A stretch of 29,562 nt of DNA from Saprolegnia diclina VS20 (Eukaryota > Oomycota > Saprolegniomycetes > Saprolegniales > Saprolegniaceae). Of the stretch, positions 10,934 through 19,755 are shown one piece after another. The stretch lies in assembly GCF_000281045.1 (NCBI RefSeq), contig NW_008246071.1:1357325-1386886 (forward strand). Direction: 5' to 3'. A model generated the notes under the pieces. It made no database searches. It saw only the letters and a list, made by a program, of their open reading frames with translations, and was not told the origin of the DNA. The first letter of the stretch is position 1, and every line of letters starts with the position of its first letter. The position numbers and the translations under genes are program-made.

Positions 10934-11518
10934 ATGCCGATCTACGAGTCGCACCACCAGCACACGGCACGTAAGCCTGCGTCTGCGGCCAAGCAAGCTA
11001 CGAGCGCAGCGCCGTCCACGCTGGAGGCTCTCGACCTCGTTGAAGCCTTGCTGGCGCAGCTAGCGCAAGTGGTCACGACCGCGAAGGAAGCCGTGCACGC
11101 CGAGAACGCTTCCCGAGCAGCCGAGCCATCGCTTTGTCTGTCCCGCGACACAAAATCCGGCGCGCCCTGCAAGAACCAGCGGTCCAAGTGCCCGTACCGT
11201 CTCTGTGGCCGCCACACGGATGGCCCGGCGGCAACCAGCCGGACGAGCTCTCCCTCGTGTAAGGACGAAGAAACGTCGATTCCTGCGGCACCTCGCCGAT
11301 CGACCTCGACGCACCGCACGGAGCCCCATGCTGCCTCGTACGCACGCGCCTATTCGAGTTCTTCGAGGGACGAGCCAAATCTGCCGCGCTCGTCTGCGGC
11401 ACCAGAACGCGGGCGCCCGACTGCTACCAAGGCGGCACCAAAGACGCAGTGCGGTGCCACCACCGCTCGTGGCAAGCCCTGTCGCAACTTTCGTGGCTCG
11501 TGCCCGTACCACAATTAA
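10934..11518 (+). CDS. Small protein with two Cys/His modules
   Basis: A single exon of 194 residues. Residues about 28-60 form a short Ala/Leu-rich helix. Two copies of a Cys module follow, separated by a Ser/Arg-rich linker. In copy 1, C68, C79 and C86 are followed by PY, C91 and H94. In copy 2, C173, C183 and C190 are followed directly by PYH193. The shared pattern is C-x9/10-C-x6-C-P-Y-x0/4-(C-x2)-H, with a T-x-x-G-x-P-C core. It resembles small DUF5763-like Cys clusters (C..T..GK.CK......C..H), which may bind zinc; that resemblance is from memory and function is unknown. The second module ends one residue before the stop, so the 3' end looks complete. The start is the first ATG in the coding-like frame. 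Confidence 0.7.
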   Translation: MPIYESHHQHTARKPASAAKQATSAAPSTLEALDLVEALLAQLAQVVTTAKEAVHAENASRAAEPSLCLSRDTKSGAPCKNQRSKCPYRLCGRHTDGPAATSRTSSPSCKDEETSIPAAPRRSTSTHRTEPHAASYARAYSSSSRDEPNLPRSSAAPERGRPTATKAAPKTQCGATTARGKPCRNFRGSCPYHN

Positions 11519-11630
11519 GCTTGGTTGAGCGCACGACTGTATCCTCCGCAAGGAGTCCGAATGAATCCTGTGCCCTTTCCAGTCTGTCGGCGTGTGTTAA
11601 ATACGGCAAGCGATGCTGCTGCATTTGGCT

Positions 11631-14099
11631 TTAGAAATCGTACGAGAAGTTGCTGACGTCGAACCACGAGCTGACATCGACCGAGTTGTTGTCTAGGCCC
11701 AATTGGCTAAACATGGAGCTCGCACCGCCGGAATCGTCGGCGTAGCCCATGGCATTTTCAAACCCAAAGGCCCCACTGGTGTCAACGCCGTTGACGCCAC
11801 TATCGCCAGCGAACAAATCGCCGCCAGCGAAATTGGACCCATCGTCGCCGGCGAACGTGCCGTCGTTCGACTCATACATGCCTTCGTCGTCGTCATAGTC
11901 GTCATAGTGGTTGGACTCGGACATGTCACGCGCCGGACCGCCCGTCTGGACCTCGATCGTCACCGTCTCGCCGCGTTCGTTCTTCTCGTTGCGGTTGCCC
12001 ACGCGCCTGAACGGGCCGTGCGACGCCTCAAAGCGCCGGCTCCGAGTGCACATGTGGCATAAATCAAAGTTGGCGACACGCGTGGATGCGAACCGGGCGC
12101 CGCGGATCGGGCCCAACCGGCAGCCGTCGCACGTGATGTTGATGTGCGTTGTCAGAACGCGGGGCCGCGCGACAGCGTCAAAGGGGCCGTGAGCTGTGTG
12201 GAGGCGTCCGACGCAGCGCTCGCAGCAGTCAAAGTTGGGAGTTTTCTTCGAGATGAAGCGCGTGCCAGCGATTGGGTTGGTGCCGCAGCCGTCGCACGCA
12301 ACGTTGGGGTGCACGACTGTCTGGCGCATCTCTTGGAACGGACCCCACGTCGTTTGCACGGCCGGCGACTGCACACAGCGACCGCAGACGTCGATGGTTG
12401 CATACTTGGTCGATTGGTACCGCGGCCCCGTGATCGGAGTCACCTTGCATCCGTCGCACATGATGCCCGTGTGCACTTGGGCGAGGCGGGGCGGCGCCGC
12501 CGCCATCGGTGCGCTCCGTTTTGATTCCTGGCGCTCTTGTTCTTTGAGCGCAGCTTGACCAGCCTCGAGCACCGGCGCCACGGCTTGGATGGCTTTGCCC
12601 AGCTCTTCGCTCACAAAGACGCTGACAAGGTTTGCGGCCAAGCCCACGGGGACGTTCGCCGCCACAGTGCGCGCTACGTTGTCAATATTGTTGTTGTTGT
12701 TGTTGCTGGCGCTTGGTGCAGGCGCTGCAATGTTGCCGGTCGACGGCGCTCTGCCGAGGTGGGCGTGTTTTTGCCGAACGATGTACTGATTAACGCTTTG
12801 CAGAGCAGCGTTGAAAGCCGCGGCTTCCGTCGGGCTGTAGCTGCATTCGACAGTGCCCGTGCTGGTGAGTGCCCACCCGCTGTACTGGCGCGAGCGCAGG
12901 CGCTCATTGAGGCGGGACATGGCCGTGAAAAGACCGTCGACAAGCGGCTTGAAGCGAGGGTGCTGCGCGTAAATCGCGTTGAGCTCGGTCGCAACGACGA
13001 CGCGGTACGTGACGCCCTCGGTCGTCTTCAAGCTCATCGAGAGCGCGCCCGTCGGCTGTTTGGCAAGAGCGACGAGCACGGATGCTATGTCAACCTTCTT
13101 GGGCGCTGCCAAGGACGGCGCGCTTGGGGCATGCACCAAGTGCTTTACTGGCGACGGCTTGGTTGGTGCAACCGGTGGCTTGATCGCAGCAGCCTGCGAT
13201 ACAGGCGTGGCAATCGGCAGTCTCTTGGCAACGGGAGGTCCAGGGGCACTCGCTGGCGTCTCTTTCTGGGGCGCGGCAGGTGTGACAGTGGGGGCCGACA
13301 GTGGTGCTGGCAACGCGGCCGTGGACGCGCGGCGAGGTGGTTGCGGCGTTGGCGCAGATGATGACGAAGAGGCCGACGACGCGGAGAGCGACCGCGCTGG
13401 AGACGAGAGGTTGGGCGCGGACGCGGACGGGGTGACGGTGGGGCGGCTACGAAGGTGCGACACAATGGCCGTGAACCACGCCGTGCACGATTGCGCGTCG
13501 TCGGCGTAGAACTTAAAGACGCGGTTGCCCGAACCTTTGGCAACAAGGCCGTGCTGGAGATCACTCGCGCGTTCAATCGCCAAGACCTGGAAAGACCCTT
13601 TAGGCTTGAGCGTCGGCGTGAGCTTGTCCGTCTCAAAGTAGTGCAAGTGGCAGCTCTGAAGCACCATGAAGCGGCGCTTCCAGTTCTTCACGACGCTTCC
13701 TTGCTTGCAGATCCAGCCGCGGTGGTCGCGGGTTGGCGGCGCACTCACCGACCGTGCCCGCTGCTTGTGGTGAACGATAAACCCATTGAGATCCTGCAGT
13801 TTTGCGTTGAAGGTCGCGACAACCGTTTGGTCGCTGGCAACGTCCGAGATGACTTCGCCCGTCGAAGTGATGCGCCAGCCGTCGTACCCGTGCTTCTCGA
13901 ACGCTCCGTTCATGTGCATGAGCGCTGTGAAGAGGCCGTCGACACGCGGCTGCAAATCGCGGTGCGCAGCATATAGCTGGTCCAAAATGGCCTTGGAGAT
14001 GAGCTCACGCTCGTTGCCTTGCTGGAGCTCGAGGCCCATGTGAAGCTGCCCATTCGCGCCCTTGCGGAAGCCCACGGTGACATCGCCGATGGCGGCCAT
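11631..14099 (-). CDS. PH domain protein with triple ZZ-like fingers and a duplicated unknown domain
   Basis: A single exon of 822 residues, starting at the ATG at 14099 (first in-frame ATG after the TGATTGG promoter element). In order: unknown unit A at about residues 16-112; a PH domain at 125-216 (GWICKQGSVVKNWKRRFMVL); a long Pro/Ala/Ser-rich linker; unknown unit B at about 349-445, clearly a copy of unit A; a six-Asn run near 466-471; and three ZZ-like fingers at about 543-590, 596-641 and 651-698. The tail is acidic and ends SNFSYDF. Each finger keeps CDGC and a later CxxC but lacks the middle Cys pair of a standard ZZ finger. PH domains often bind phosphoinositides and ZZ fingers bind proteins, so a membrane-linked adaptor is inferred. 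The stop is only 112 bases from the stop of the convergent neighbour. Confidence 0.85.
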   Translation of the reverse strand: MAAIGDVTVGFRKGANGQLHMGLELQQGNERELISKAILDQLYAAHRDLQPRVDGLFTALMHMNGAFEKHGYDGWRITSTGEVISDVASDQTVVATFNAKLQDLNGFIVHHKQRARSVSAPPTRDHRGWICKQGSVVKNWKRRFMVLQSCHLHYFETDKLTPTLKPKGSFQVLAIERASDLQHGLVAKGSGNRVFKFYADDAQSCTAWFTAIVSHLRSRPTVTPSASAPNLSSPARSLSASSASSSSSAPTPQPPRRASTAALPAPLSAPTVTPAAPQKETPASAPGPPVAKRLPIATPVSQAAAIKPPVAPTKPSPVKHLVHAPSAPSLAAPKKVDIASVLVALAKQPTGALSMSLKTTEGVTYRVVVATELNAIYAQHPRFKPLVDGLFTAMSRLNERLRSRQYSGWALTSTGTVECSYSPTEAAAFNAALQSVNQYIVRQKHAHLGRAPSTGNIAAPAPSASNNNNNNIDNVARTVAANVPVGLAANLVSVFVSEELGKAIQAVAPVLEAGQAALKEQERQESKRSAPMAAAPPRLAQVHTGIMCDGCKVTPITGPRYQSTKYATIDVCGRCVQSPAVQTTWGPFQEMRQTVVHPNVACDGCGTNPIAGTRFISKKTPNFDCCERCVGRLHTAHGPFDAVARPRVLTTHINITCDGCRLGPIRGARFASTRVANFDLCHMCTRSRRFEASHGPFRRVGNRNEKNERGETVTIEVQTGGPARDMSESNHYDDYDDDEGMYESNDGTFAGDDGSNFAGGDLFAGDSGVNGVDTSGAFGFENAMGYADDSGGASSMFSQLGLDNNSVDVSSWFDVSNFSYDF

Positions 14100-14167
14100 A
14101 GCGTGCAGATTGAATTCTGGCAGGCCTTCCCATCCCTCATTCTCTTCTTGAAGGATCAAAGCCGCCG

Positions 14168-14174
14168 CCAATCA
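14168..14174 (-). promoter_or_regulatory. CCAATCA element of the PH/ZZ gene
   Basis: The word reads CCAATCA on the plus strand, so TGATTGG relative to the gene, about 70 bases upstream of the minus-strand ATG at 14099. It is identical to the elements before METTL6, MRM1 and other genes here. Confidence 0.45.
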
Positions 14175-14680
14175 GAGACGCGGGTCGTGTCGATTTGCAC
14201 CAGCAGGAGAGACAGGCGGTGAATCTGACGTCAATTTCGGCCAGCGAGAAAGTGCTTCAAAGCGAGACGCTCGCTCGTGCTGAGGCTCGTGCAAGCTGCT
14301 TCTTCAAGGCGCTCCATGCGAGCCCCATCTATCGATGACCGAGTTTGGCCAAAACCAGGGGTTGGAATTGACCAGCAACGATGGGCACCACAATGATTCC
14401 ATCGTGTTCGATGATCGTCAGTGGAAAAACCAACAGCGCACTCTCCACGCGCTACGGCAAGAAACCGGCTCCAGTACGTACAAACCTCAGTCTTGTCATG
14501 CATGACCAAAGGCGTTGTCTGCTCCCTTCCTCTGCACCGCTTCGCTCAGCTGCTCGCTTCCCTGGGTTGGCAGAAAGCAACTATCACGAATGCACTGGTT
14601 TGGACCAGCGGGCAAAACTCTGTTTGAAACAGAAGCAAAGGCATACAAATTCCAAGGTGGATGGACCTGCTGGCGGAGAG
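14175..14680. other. Divergent spacer, possibly holding a small gene
   Basis: This is the space between the PH/ZZ gene and METTL6. On the plus strand an ATG at 14335 opens a hydrophilic 46-codon stretch (MTEFGQNQGLELTSND...) that ends at a strong GTACGT donor (14474). Open frames continue after the CAG at 14549 or 14574, but they run into the METTL6 promoter without a stop. On the minus strand, coding-like pieces also occur at about 14337-14447. Neither model is complete, so I do not call a gene. Confidence 0.35.
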
Positions 14681-14687
14681 CCAATCA
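14681..14687 (+). promoter_or_regulatory. CCAATCA element of METTL6
   Basis: CCAATCA lies 57 bases before the METTL6 ATG at 14744. It is one of the recurrent promoter words in this window. Confidence 0.45.
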
Positions 14688-14743
14688 GAGAGCCCATCCA
14701 ACCAAGTTGGACATCGGTGGCAGACGCGGGAGGAGCAGTCGCC

Positions 14744-15904
14744 ATGGAGATGAACAAGAAGATCGAGGAGGTCGTTGCCAAGGCGGGCGTTGCGATCCTC
14801 AACGACGAAGACGCGCTCATCGTGGACGATGAGTGGACGCCCGAGCGCGAGACGTTGGCCCTCGAGCTCCTCAACCAGGACAAGAAGGTCGTGCCGGCGT
14901 TCTGGCAAGGTGCGCGTCGCTGCTCTAAAAGCTACGACTCACGTCTTTGCAGAAAAGTACGAGCGCGAAGCCGCCAAGAGCTGGGACCTCTTCTACAAGC
15001 GAAACACGACCAACTTTTACAAGGACCGGTAGCGATGATCTCGACGCTGCTCGGCAATTGCGATCGGTGTAGGCACTACTTGCATTTGGTATTTCCCGAT
15101 TTGGCTCCCAAGGAAGATGGCACAATGGTTTTGAGCAAACTGGCAACCCACTTCGATGCTCAATATGGCTTCGTAGGCTTCGTCTGAGCCGCAGTGGCTC
15201 CTCGAAGTGGGCTGTGGAGTCGGCAATGCGGCGCTTCCGCTGCTCGAAGTGAATCCGAACCTCAACGTCGTCGCCATCGACTTTGCGCCAAAAGCCGTCG
15301 ATCTCTTCAAGGTGCACATTCCTTGGGTTGTCCATTTATCCATTTTCGATGCAGGAGCAACCGCTCTACGATCCGGCGCGCGTCCATGTGTCCGTGTGTG
15401 ACATCACGAAGGACGTGCTCCCGGCCATCATTGACGAAGCCGGCGGCGTCAACTATGCGCTTTTCATGTTTTGTCTCTCGGCGCTGCGCCCTGACAAGAT
15501 GCAAGACGCTGTCGCCAAGATTGCGAGCGCCGTGCGCCCCGGTGGCAAGGTACTAGACATATGCTCTGCGCCTCTCCGACACGAGTGTTTAGATTTTCTT
15601 TCGTGACTACGGCCGCTACGACCAAGCGCAGCTCCGCTTCAAGCCCGGTCACAAACTCGCCGAAAATTTTTACGTGCGCCAAGACAACACGCGCGCCTAC
15701 TACTTCACGACTGGTACTCGATGTGCTGATGGACCACCGGCACTGATTATGTTCCCAGAGGAGGTCCAGACGCTCTTTGAAGCTGCGGGCATGGTGCAGG
15801 TAGAGAACGAGTACATTCGCCGGCAGTACGCCAACCGGTCACAAAATGTTGTGCGCTTCCGCGTGTGGATCCACGCCGTGTTTGAAAAGCCCATGCAGCA
15901 GTAA
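14744..15904 (+). CDS. METTL6: METTL6-type tRNA N3-methylcytidine methyltransferase
   Basis: Seven exons: 14744-14909, 14953-15028, 15073-15127, 15195-15311, 15355-15549, 15593-15713 and 15759-15904. Introns are 43-67 bases. The product is 291 residues, close to human METTL6 (about 284). Family marks are the N-terminal KYEREAAKSWDLFYKRN and NFYKDR...LHLVFPDL, then the SAM-binding motif I LLEVGCGVGN (about residues 101-110) and VVAIDFAPKAV (motif II). Later come the conserved FCLSAL and GGKIFFRDYGRYD (exon 6), and the C-terminal NRSQNVVRFRVWIHAVFEKP. The family methylates C32 of tRNA-Ser and related tRNAs. The start ATGG is in a good context with a CCAATCA word 57 bases upstream. Each splice joint restores a conserved block, so the model is strong. 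METTL2 or METTL8 are the alternatives; the short N-terminus favours METTL6. Confidence 0.92.
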
Positions 15905-15950
15905 GCCACCAATACAGAGCTGTTTCCTTCTTGAAAGATCGTCATATTAG

Positions 15951-16005
15951 CCAATCAAAAGCCGAGCGTTGCAGCCAATCCAACCATTGCGCGGCCGACC
16001 AATCA
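15951..16005 (+). promoter_or_regulatory. Triple CCAAT cluster of MRM1
   Basis: CCAATCA at 15951-15957, CCAATCC at 15975-15980 and CCAATCA at 15999-16005 all face the gene and lie 17 to 71 bases before the ATG at 16022. Only 117 bases separate this ATG from the METTL6 stop, so the cluster is probably the core promoter. Confidence 0.55.
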
Positions 16006-16021
16006 AATCGACTTTGCAACG

Positions 16022-17323
16022 ATGCTGCGCCGGCCGTTCTCGTCCTTCCGGCCGTGGAAGCAGGGCGCTGGGGGCGCTGGGAAGCGCAAGCCGGACGCCA
16101 AGTCGTGGCTCCCCAAGACGGAGCCACCCAAGGTCGAGCTGCCGCCCGGCGAGGCGTTGTACGGTATCCACGGCGTGCGCCAGGCGCTGCGCTGCAACCA
16201 GCGCGCCTTTCACAAGCTCTACCTGCGCGACACGAACGACCAAAAGACGGCAGCCAAGAAGCCTTCATCGGAAGACGAGCGCCACCTGAAGGAGATCAAG
16301 GCCATGGCAACCGACGCTGGTATTCCCATCGTGTACGAGAGGTGCGATCGTAAACTCGAGTACCAGTGCTTCAACTCTGTCCACTAGCAAGTGGCTGCTG
16401 AACCGAGCGACCGACGACAAACCGCATCAAGTACAACAACACGCAATTGCTCATCCACTGATAGCAAACTTATCCGTGCGCAGGGCGTCGTGCTCTTTGC
16501 AGATCCGCTGGCGATCGCCGAGTTCGAGCCGGACGTGCCACCAGGTATCCACGCATATTCAGTGGTCTTATGGCTACTCGGCGCATGTGTGCAGCCGATG
16601 CATCCGGTCGCCCGCCCGTGCTGCTGGCCCTCGACGAGATTCACGACGCGCAGGTTTTCAAATTATGCTGAAACGCAGCGCTGATCCTGGCGGCTGTAGA
16701 ATTTTGGCGCCGTCTTGCGCTCGGCCCACTTCCTTGGCTGCCATGGCGTGCTGACGAGCATGCGTCACAGCGCACCGCTCTCGCCCGCGGTACGTGCCCT
16801 CTTGTTTCCTGGAGTTTGATTCGCTGAACATATGACCCAGGTGTTGCGTGCGTCTGTTGGTGCGGCGGAGGTGCTCGTTGCCGAGGTGCCACGCTCGTGA
16901 TGGCTTGCGGTCATGCTCACGGGCCGTCATCCATTAGGGTCGTTTGTGGGAAACGCGCAACATGCACCAAGCCATTGCGATGAGCAAGGACCTCGGCTGG
17001 GACGTTGTTGGCGCGTGCAGCGGCGCCAAGTCCATCTCAGCCGACACGTTCGCGCTCACAAAGCCCACGATCCTAGTCATGGTAACATTTCCACAGCAAA
17101 CGCTCCACAAATCATCTGCTAGGGCAACGAACACCGCGGGCTCAAGTCCAACATCAAGCAGTGCTGCGATGCTATTTTGACCATCCCAGGTTCTCCAGTG
17201 CCAGCTCGCCCATATCTCATGCAGTGAACAGGAGCTCCGCAAGATGCTGCGTCCAAGGTCGACTCGCTCAACGTCAGCGTCGCGGCAGGCATCCTGATGT
17301 ATCAACTCCTCCATGGTCACTAA
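16022..17323 (+). CDS. MRM1: SpoU-type rRNA 2'-O-methyltransferase, mitochondrial MRM1-like
   Basis: I propose nine exons: 16022-16341, 16388-16430, 16484-16544, 16595-16653, 16700-16789, 16841-16885, 16938-17081, 17123-17197 and 17258-17323 (300 residues). The N-terminus [14 protein letters not shown] is basic and lacks acid residues, like a mitochondrial targeting signal. Next is the SpoU substrate-binding part ([13 protein letters not shown]). The catalytic SPOUT fold has motif 1 NFGAVLRSA (about 162-170), motif 2 [13 protein letters not shown] and motif 3 [14 protein letters not shown]1 methylates the ribose of a conserved G in the large mitochondrial rRNA. The last intron is ambiguous: 17198-17257 or 17190-17243 both keep the frame and change only a few residues between the IP and SLNVS blocks. 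The stop lies 59 bases from the stop of the convergent LVIVD gene. Confidence 0.87.
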
Positions 17324-17382
17324 TAGAGCTACAAGTCGAAGATGGAGTAGAATAGCGCTAAATTCTTAAATAGGTTGGGTAA

Positions 17383-18567
17383 TTACATAATGCTACAAGC
17401 TTCGCCCAGGGCGGGCTTGAGGGGCTGGGGCCACGCCTCCATGCGATCAAGCTTGATCACCTGGATGCCGCCAGACTGGCATGTGACAAGGGCCTCGCGC
17501 GAGTGGCTGCCGTACGACGATCGGACGTTGAAGCCGGCAACACCGTGGCAAATGCCTTCGAACCGGTTGTTCTGGCCGACGAGGCGCAAGTACGGCTTCT
17601 CGTTGGTGACAGTGAAGACCGCGAGACCGCCAATCTGGCACGCGCAGAGGAGGAGACTACCAAACACCTTGACGTCGAACACGGCGCCGTACGCGGACTT
17701 GACGTGGCCAAGCGACTTGATCGCCTCAACGTCCACAATGTTGACGATGTAGATGCCCTTGTTGCCGCACGCGACGTACGCCGTCGTGTTGTCGTCGTCC
17801 AGCGAGATGGACCGCGCTTCGCCCGTGAAAACGCGGTCGATGGACACCAAGCGAGGGTGCTTGGGGTCGACAATGTCAACGACTGCGAGGAAACCCGCAT
17901 CGCATGCTACAATCGCATACTGGTCGTCCTTGATCGCGACGGAACGGGCCTTGTACTGTCCGAGCGCGTGATGCAGCGCGATCATCGAGATCCAACTGTG
18001 GGTACGCGTGTCGAAGAGGCAGAGGCCGAGGCTGTCGCAAGCGACGACGGCGACGGGCTTGGCCATGCACATGGCGACGCCGAGTGCAGGTACGTTATGG
18101 GTCTCGGCAATCGTAAGGCTGTCGTCGGCTTCGCGCCCCAGGATGACGAGACCTCCTTCTTGGCACGCGACGTACACCGCCTTGCCACTGGGCGATGCTG
18201 TAAGTGACAATGCGGTGCCGGGTACGCTCACTTTCGCAAGCACTTTGCGAGTTGCGAGGTGCATCATCGCGACGTAGTTGATGCAGGCGACATAGGCCAT
18301 GTCCCCGCACGTGTCGACACCGTACGCGAGGCCGCCAAGGAGGACGCCGACCGAATCGGGCGACGAGATCATCTTGGGGCGGTATATGTACTCGGGGCCC
18401 GTCGTGACCGAGTGTCGCCGGGCCTCGCCTGTCTTAGCCGCCATCTTGAACGACCGCTTCTCCATGAGGCTGGCCGAAGTAAAGTCGCCGAGAAGCGTCA
18501 TGCTGCCGTCTTGTTCGAAAATGGCAGGTGCCACGACGGGCCAAGCAGGCTCCTGGCCTGGCCTCAT
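17383..18567 (-). CDS. LVIVD-repeat beta-propeller protein
   Basis: A single exon of 394 residues. The start is the ATG at 18567, the first in-frame ATG. From about residue 70 onward there are six or seven repeats of about 45 residues of the LVIVD type, for example YAIVACDAGFLAVVDIVDPK and AYVACGNKGIYIVNIVDVEA. These each form a blade of a beta-propeller. Many blades begin with a (Y/V)VAC motif, so the propeller is unusually Cys-rich. LVIVD proteins are common in secreted bacterial proteins, but here no signal peptide is visible, so a cytosolic place is inferred. The partner is unknown. An extra upstream exon cannot be excluded. Confidence 0.85.
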   Translation of the reverse strand: MRPGQEPAWPVVAPAIFEQDGSMTLLGDFTSASLMEKRSFKMAAKTGEARRHSVTTGPEYIYRPKMISSPDSVGVLLGGLAYGVDTCGDMAYVACINYVAMMHLATRKVLAKVSVPGTALSLTASPSGKAVYVACQEGGLVILGREADDSLTIAETHNVPALGVAMCMAKPVAVVACDSLGLCLFDTRTHSWISMIALHHALGQYKARSVAIKDDQYAIVACDAGFLAVVDIVDPKHPRLVSIDRVFTGEARSISLDDDNTTAYVACGNKGIYIVNIVDVEAIKSLGHVKSAYGAVFDVKVFGSLLLCACQIGGLAVFTVTNEKPYLRLVGQNNRFEGICHGVAGFNVRSSYGSHSREALVTCQSGGIQVIKLDRMEAWPQPLKPALGEACSIM

Positions 18568-18896
18568 CAACTGGCCTCATGGAGTGTCAGTCAGCACTTT
18601 AAACCAGTCCTCCCTGAAAAAACCGGCTTTAACGTATGCGTGAAAGTACGTTAAAGCGCCGGGCGCATACTGAACGTAGTGGGACATCAAAGGCATTCTT
18701 CCGTGAGAAGAGCCGGGCGCATACGCCCAACCTTGCAGTTTGTATCGATCGGCAAGTGGCAACCAACGTTCGGAGCGGGGCTGCTTGACACCGCGCCACG
18801 TGCCACAGTACTCGGCCGACGGCGGCTTCGGGCACAGTATCACACAAACGTGCCAGAAGACCAAGAGCCAAAGGCGAGGTTTCAGACAAAAGTACA
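18568..18896. other. Intergenic region with a short direct repeat
   Basis: About 330 bases lie upstream of the LVIVD gene. GCCGGGCGCATAC occurs twice, near 18659 and 18712. A minus-strand open frame (18577-18927) has some coding-like sequence near its end but no motif or splice logic. I call no gene. Confidence 0.35.
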
Positions 18897-19468
18897 ATGC
18901 AGGCGACGAGACATGGCCGGCCTCCAAAATGGTCAGCTACTGGGCTCACCTTCGTCGATCGAACGACGGCTGACCCGCTACCGGCCACGGTGCTGGCCAC
19001 CTGCAAATTTCGAGGCGCTATCACCCAAGCGGCCACAGTGGATCGATTCCTCACAGCAAACCTGCCTTCATCAGGCAGCGACATGGTCAGTCGGTGCTGG
19101 CCCGCGCAGAACCTCGGATGATGCAGCATCCCACGAAGCGAGTAGCCGCGCCTCTGAGAACTCGCACTCGGCGTTTCGTCGCAGGGTCCAAACCACTGAG
19201 ATCACATGACTCGGACAGATGGCACGCTACAACTGCATTCGGGCCGCAAGAGCTGCCGGAAGCCTCCCTTATATCAGAATTATCTACACAAAGCACAAAG
19301 GCCGTAAACGACGCCGCGTACGTAAGCCACGATCTGGTCGCCGTGTATCAAAGCATGGTCAATGGTCAAGGGCATGTTCCGCATTGGAAGCTTCGGGAAG
19401 CAAAGGAGCATCCGAGATACCCGCGCGGCTCTTTGACAAGGGACATGACTGCATTTCGCTGGGTGTAG
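18897..19468 (+). CDS. Hypothetical two-exon protein (low confidence)
   Basis: The ATG at 18897 opens 63 codons ending at GACATG, followed by a GTCAGT donor at 19086. A 41-base intron ends in CAG at 19126. The second exon, 19127-19468, continues in phase 0 to a TAG, giving 176 residues. The intron size and signals fit the other genes here, and the joined protein has ordinary composition (for example TQAATVDRFLTANLPSSGSD and SHDLVAVYQSMVNGQGHVP). Against it, third-position C/G is only about half, lower than in the surrounding genes, and no domain is recognised. It may instead be chance open sequence in the 1.2 kb space between two minus-strand genes. Confidence 0.3.
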
Positions 19469-19553
19469 AGAGAGAGACCTTTGCTTCCGCCACGAACTGC
19501 AAGCTACTCACTTGCACTGGCCCGAGTAGAAGTTGCCCGGGCGTTGGGTTGTC

Positions 19554-19608
19554 GTCGACAAACTACATACCTTGTACGTGGTTGTCGCCTTGTACGTAGT
19601 TTGTCGAC
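19554..19608. repeat. 17-base inverted repeat overlapping an imperfect direct repeat
   Basis: The left arm GTCGACAAACTACATAC (19554-19570) pairs with the right arm GTACGTAGTTTGTCGAC (19592-19608) at 16 of 17 positions, with a 21-base loop. The same block also reads as two near-copies of CCTTGTACGTRGTTGTCG in direct order (from 19570 and 19588). It lies about 150 bases beyond the stop of the minus-strand MIT gene, so it could be a 3' hairpin, a relic of a small mobile element, or a binding site. Confidence 0.6.
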
Positions 19609-19755
19609 AGTACCGACGGTTCAAAGCAGCTTTCAAAGCATTCTCGACGTCCTCCCGAAGTGGCGCCATTTCCCTGGTGGATGAGTCTTCAACTCTCTCG
19701 TAGAGTCAAAGTCGGCAAATTAGGATTAAATACATCTCCAAACCAGTACACAGCG

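Noticed and set aside
12537-13361. 274-codon plus-strand ORF antisense to the PH/ZZ gene
   Set aside because: Arg/Gly-rich without motifs. The minus frame has a PH domain and ordered Cys motifs.
14100-14171. Extension of the PH/ZZ protein upstream of 14099
   Set aside because: The extension has no ATG (only TTG) and runs into the promoter CCAATCA word; the second copy of the duplicated domain starts at the matching place without it.
18629-19129. 166-codon minus-strand ORF between the LVIVD and MIT genes
   Set aside because: Starts late, Cys/Arg-rich, no motif. It overlaps a competing plus-strand two-exon model that fits local intron rules better.
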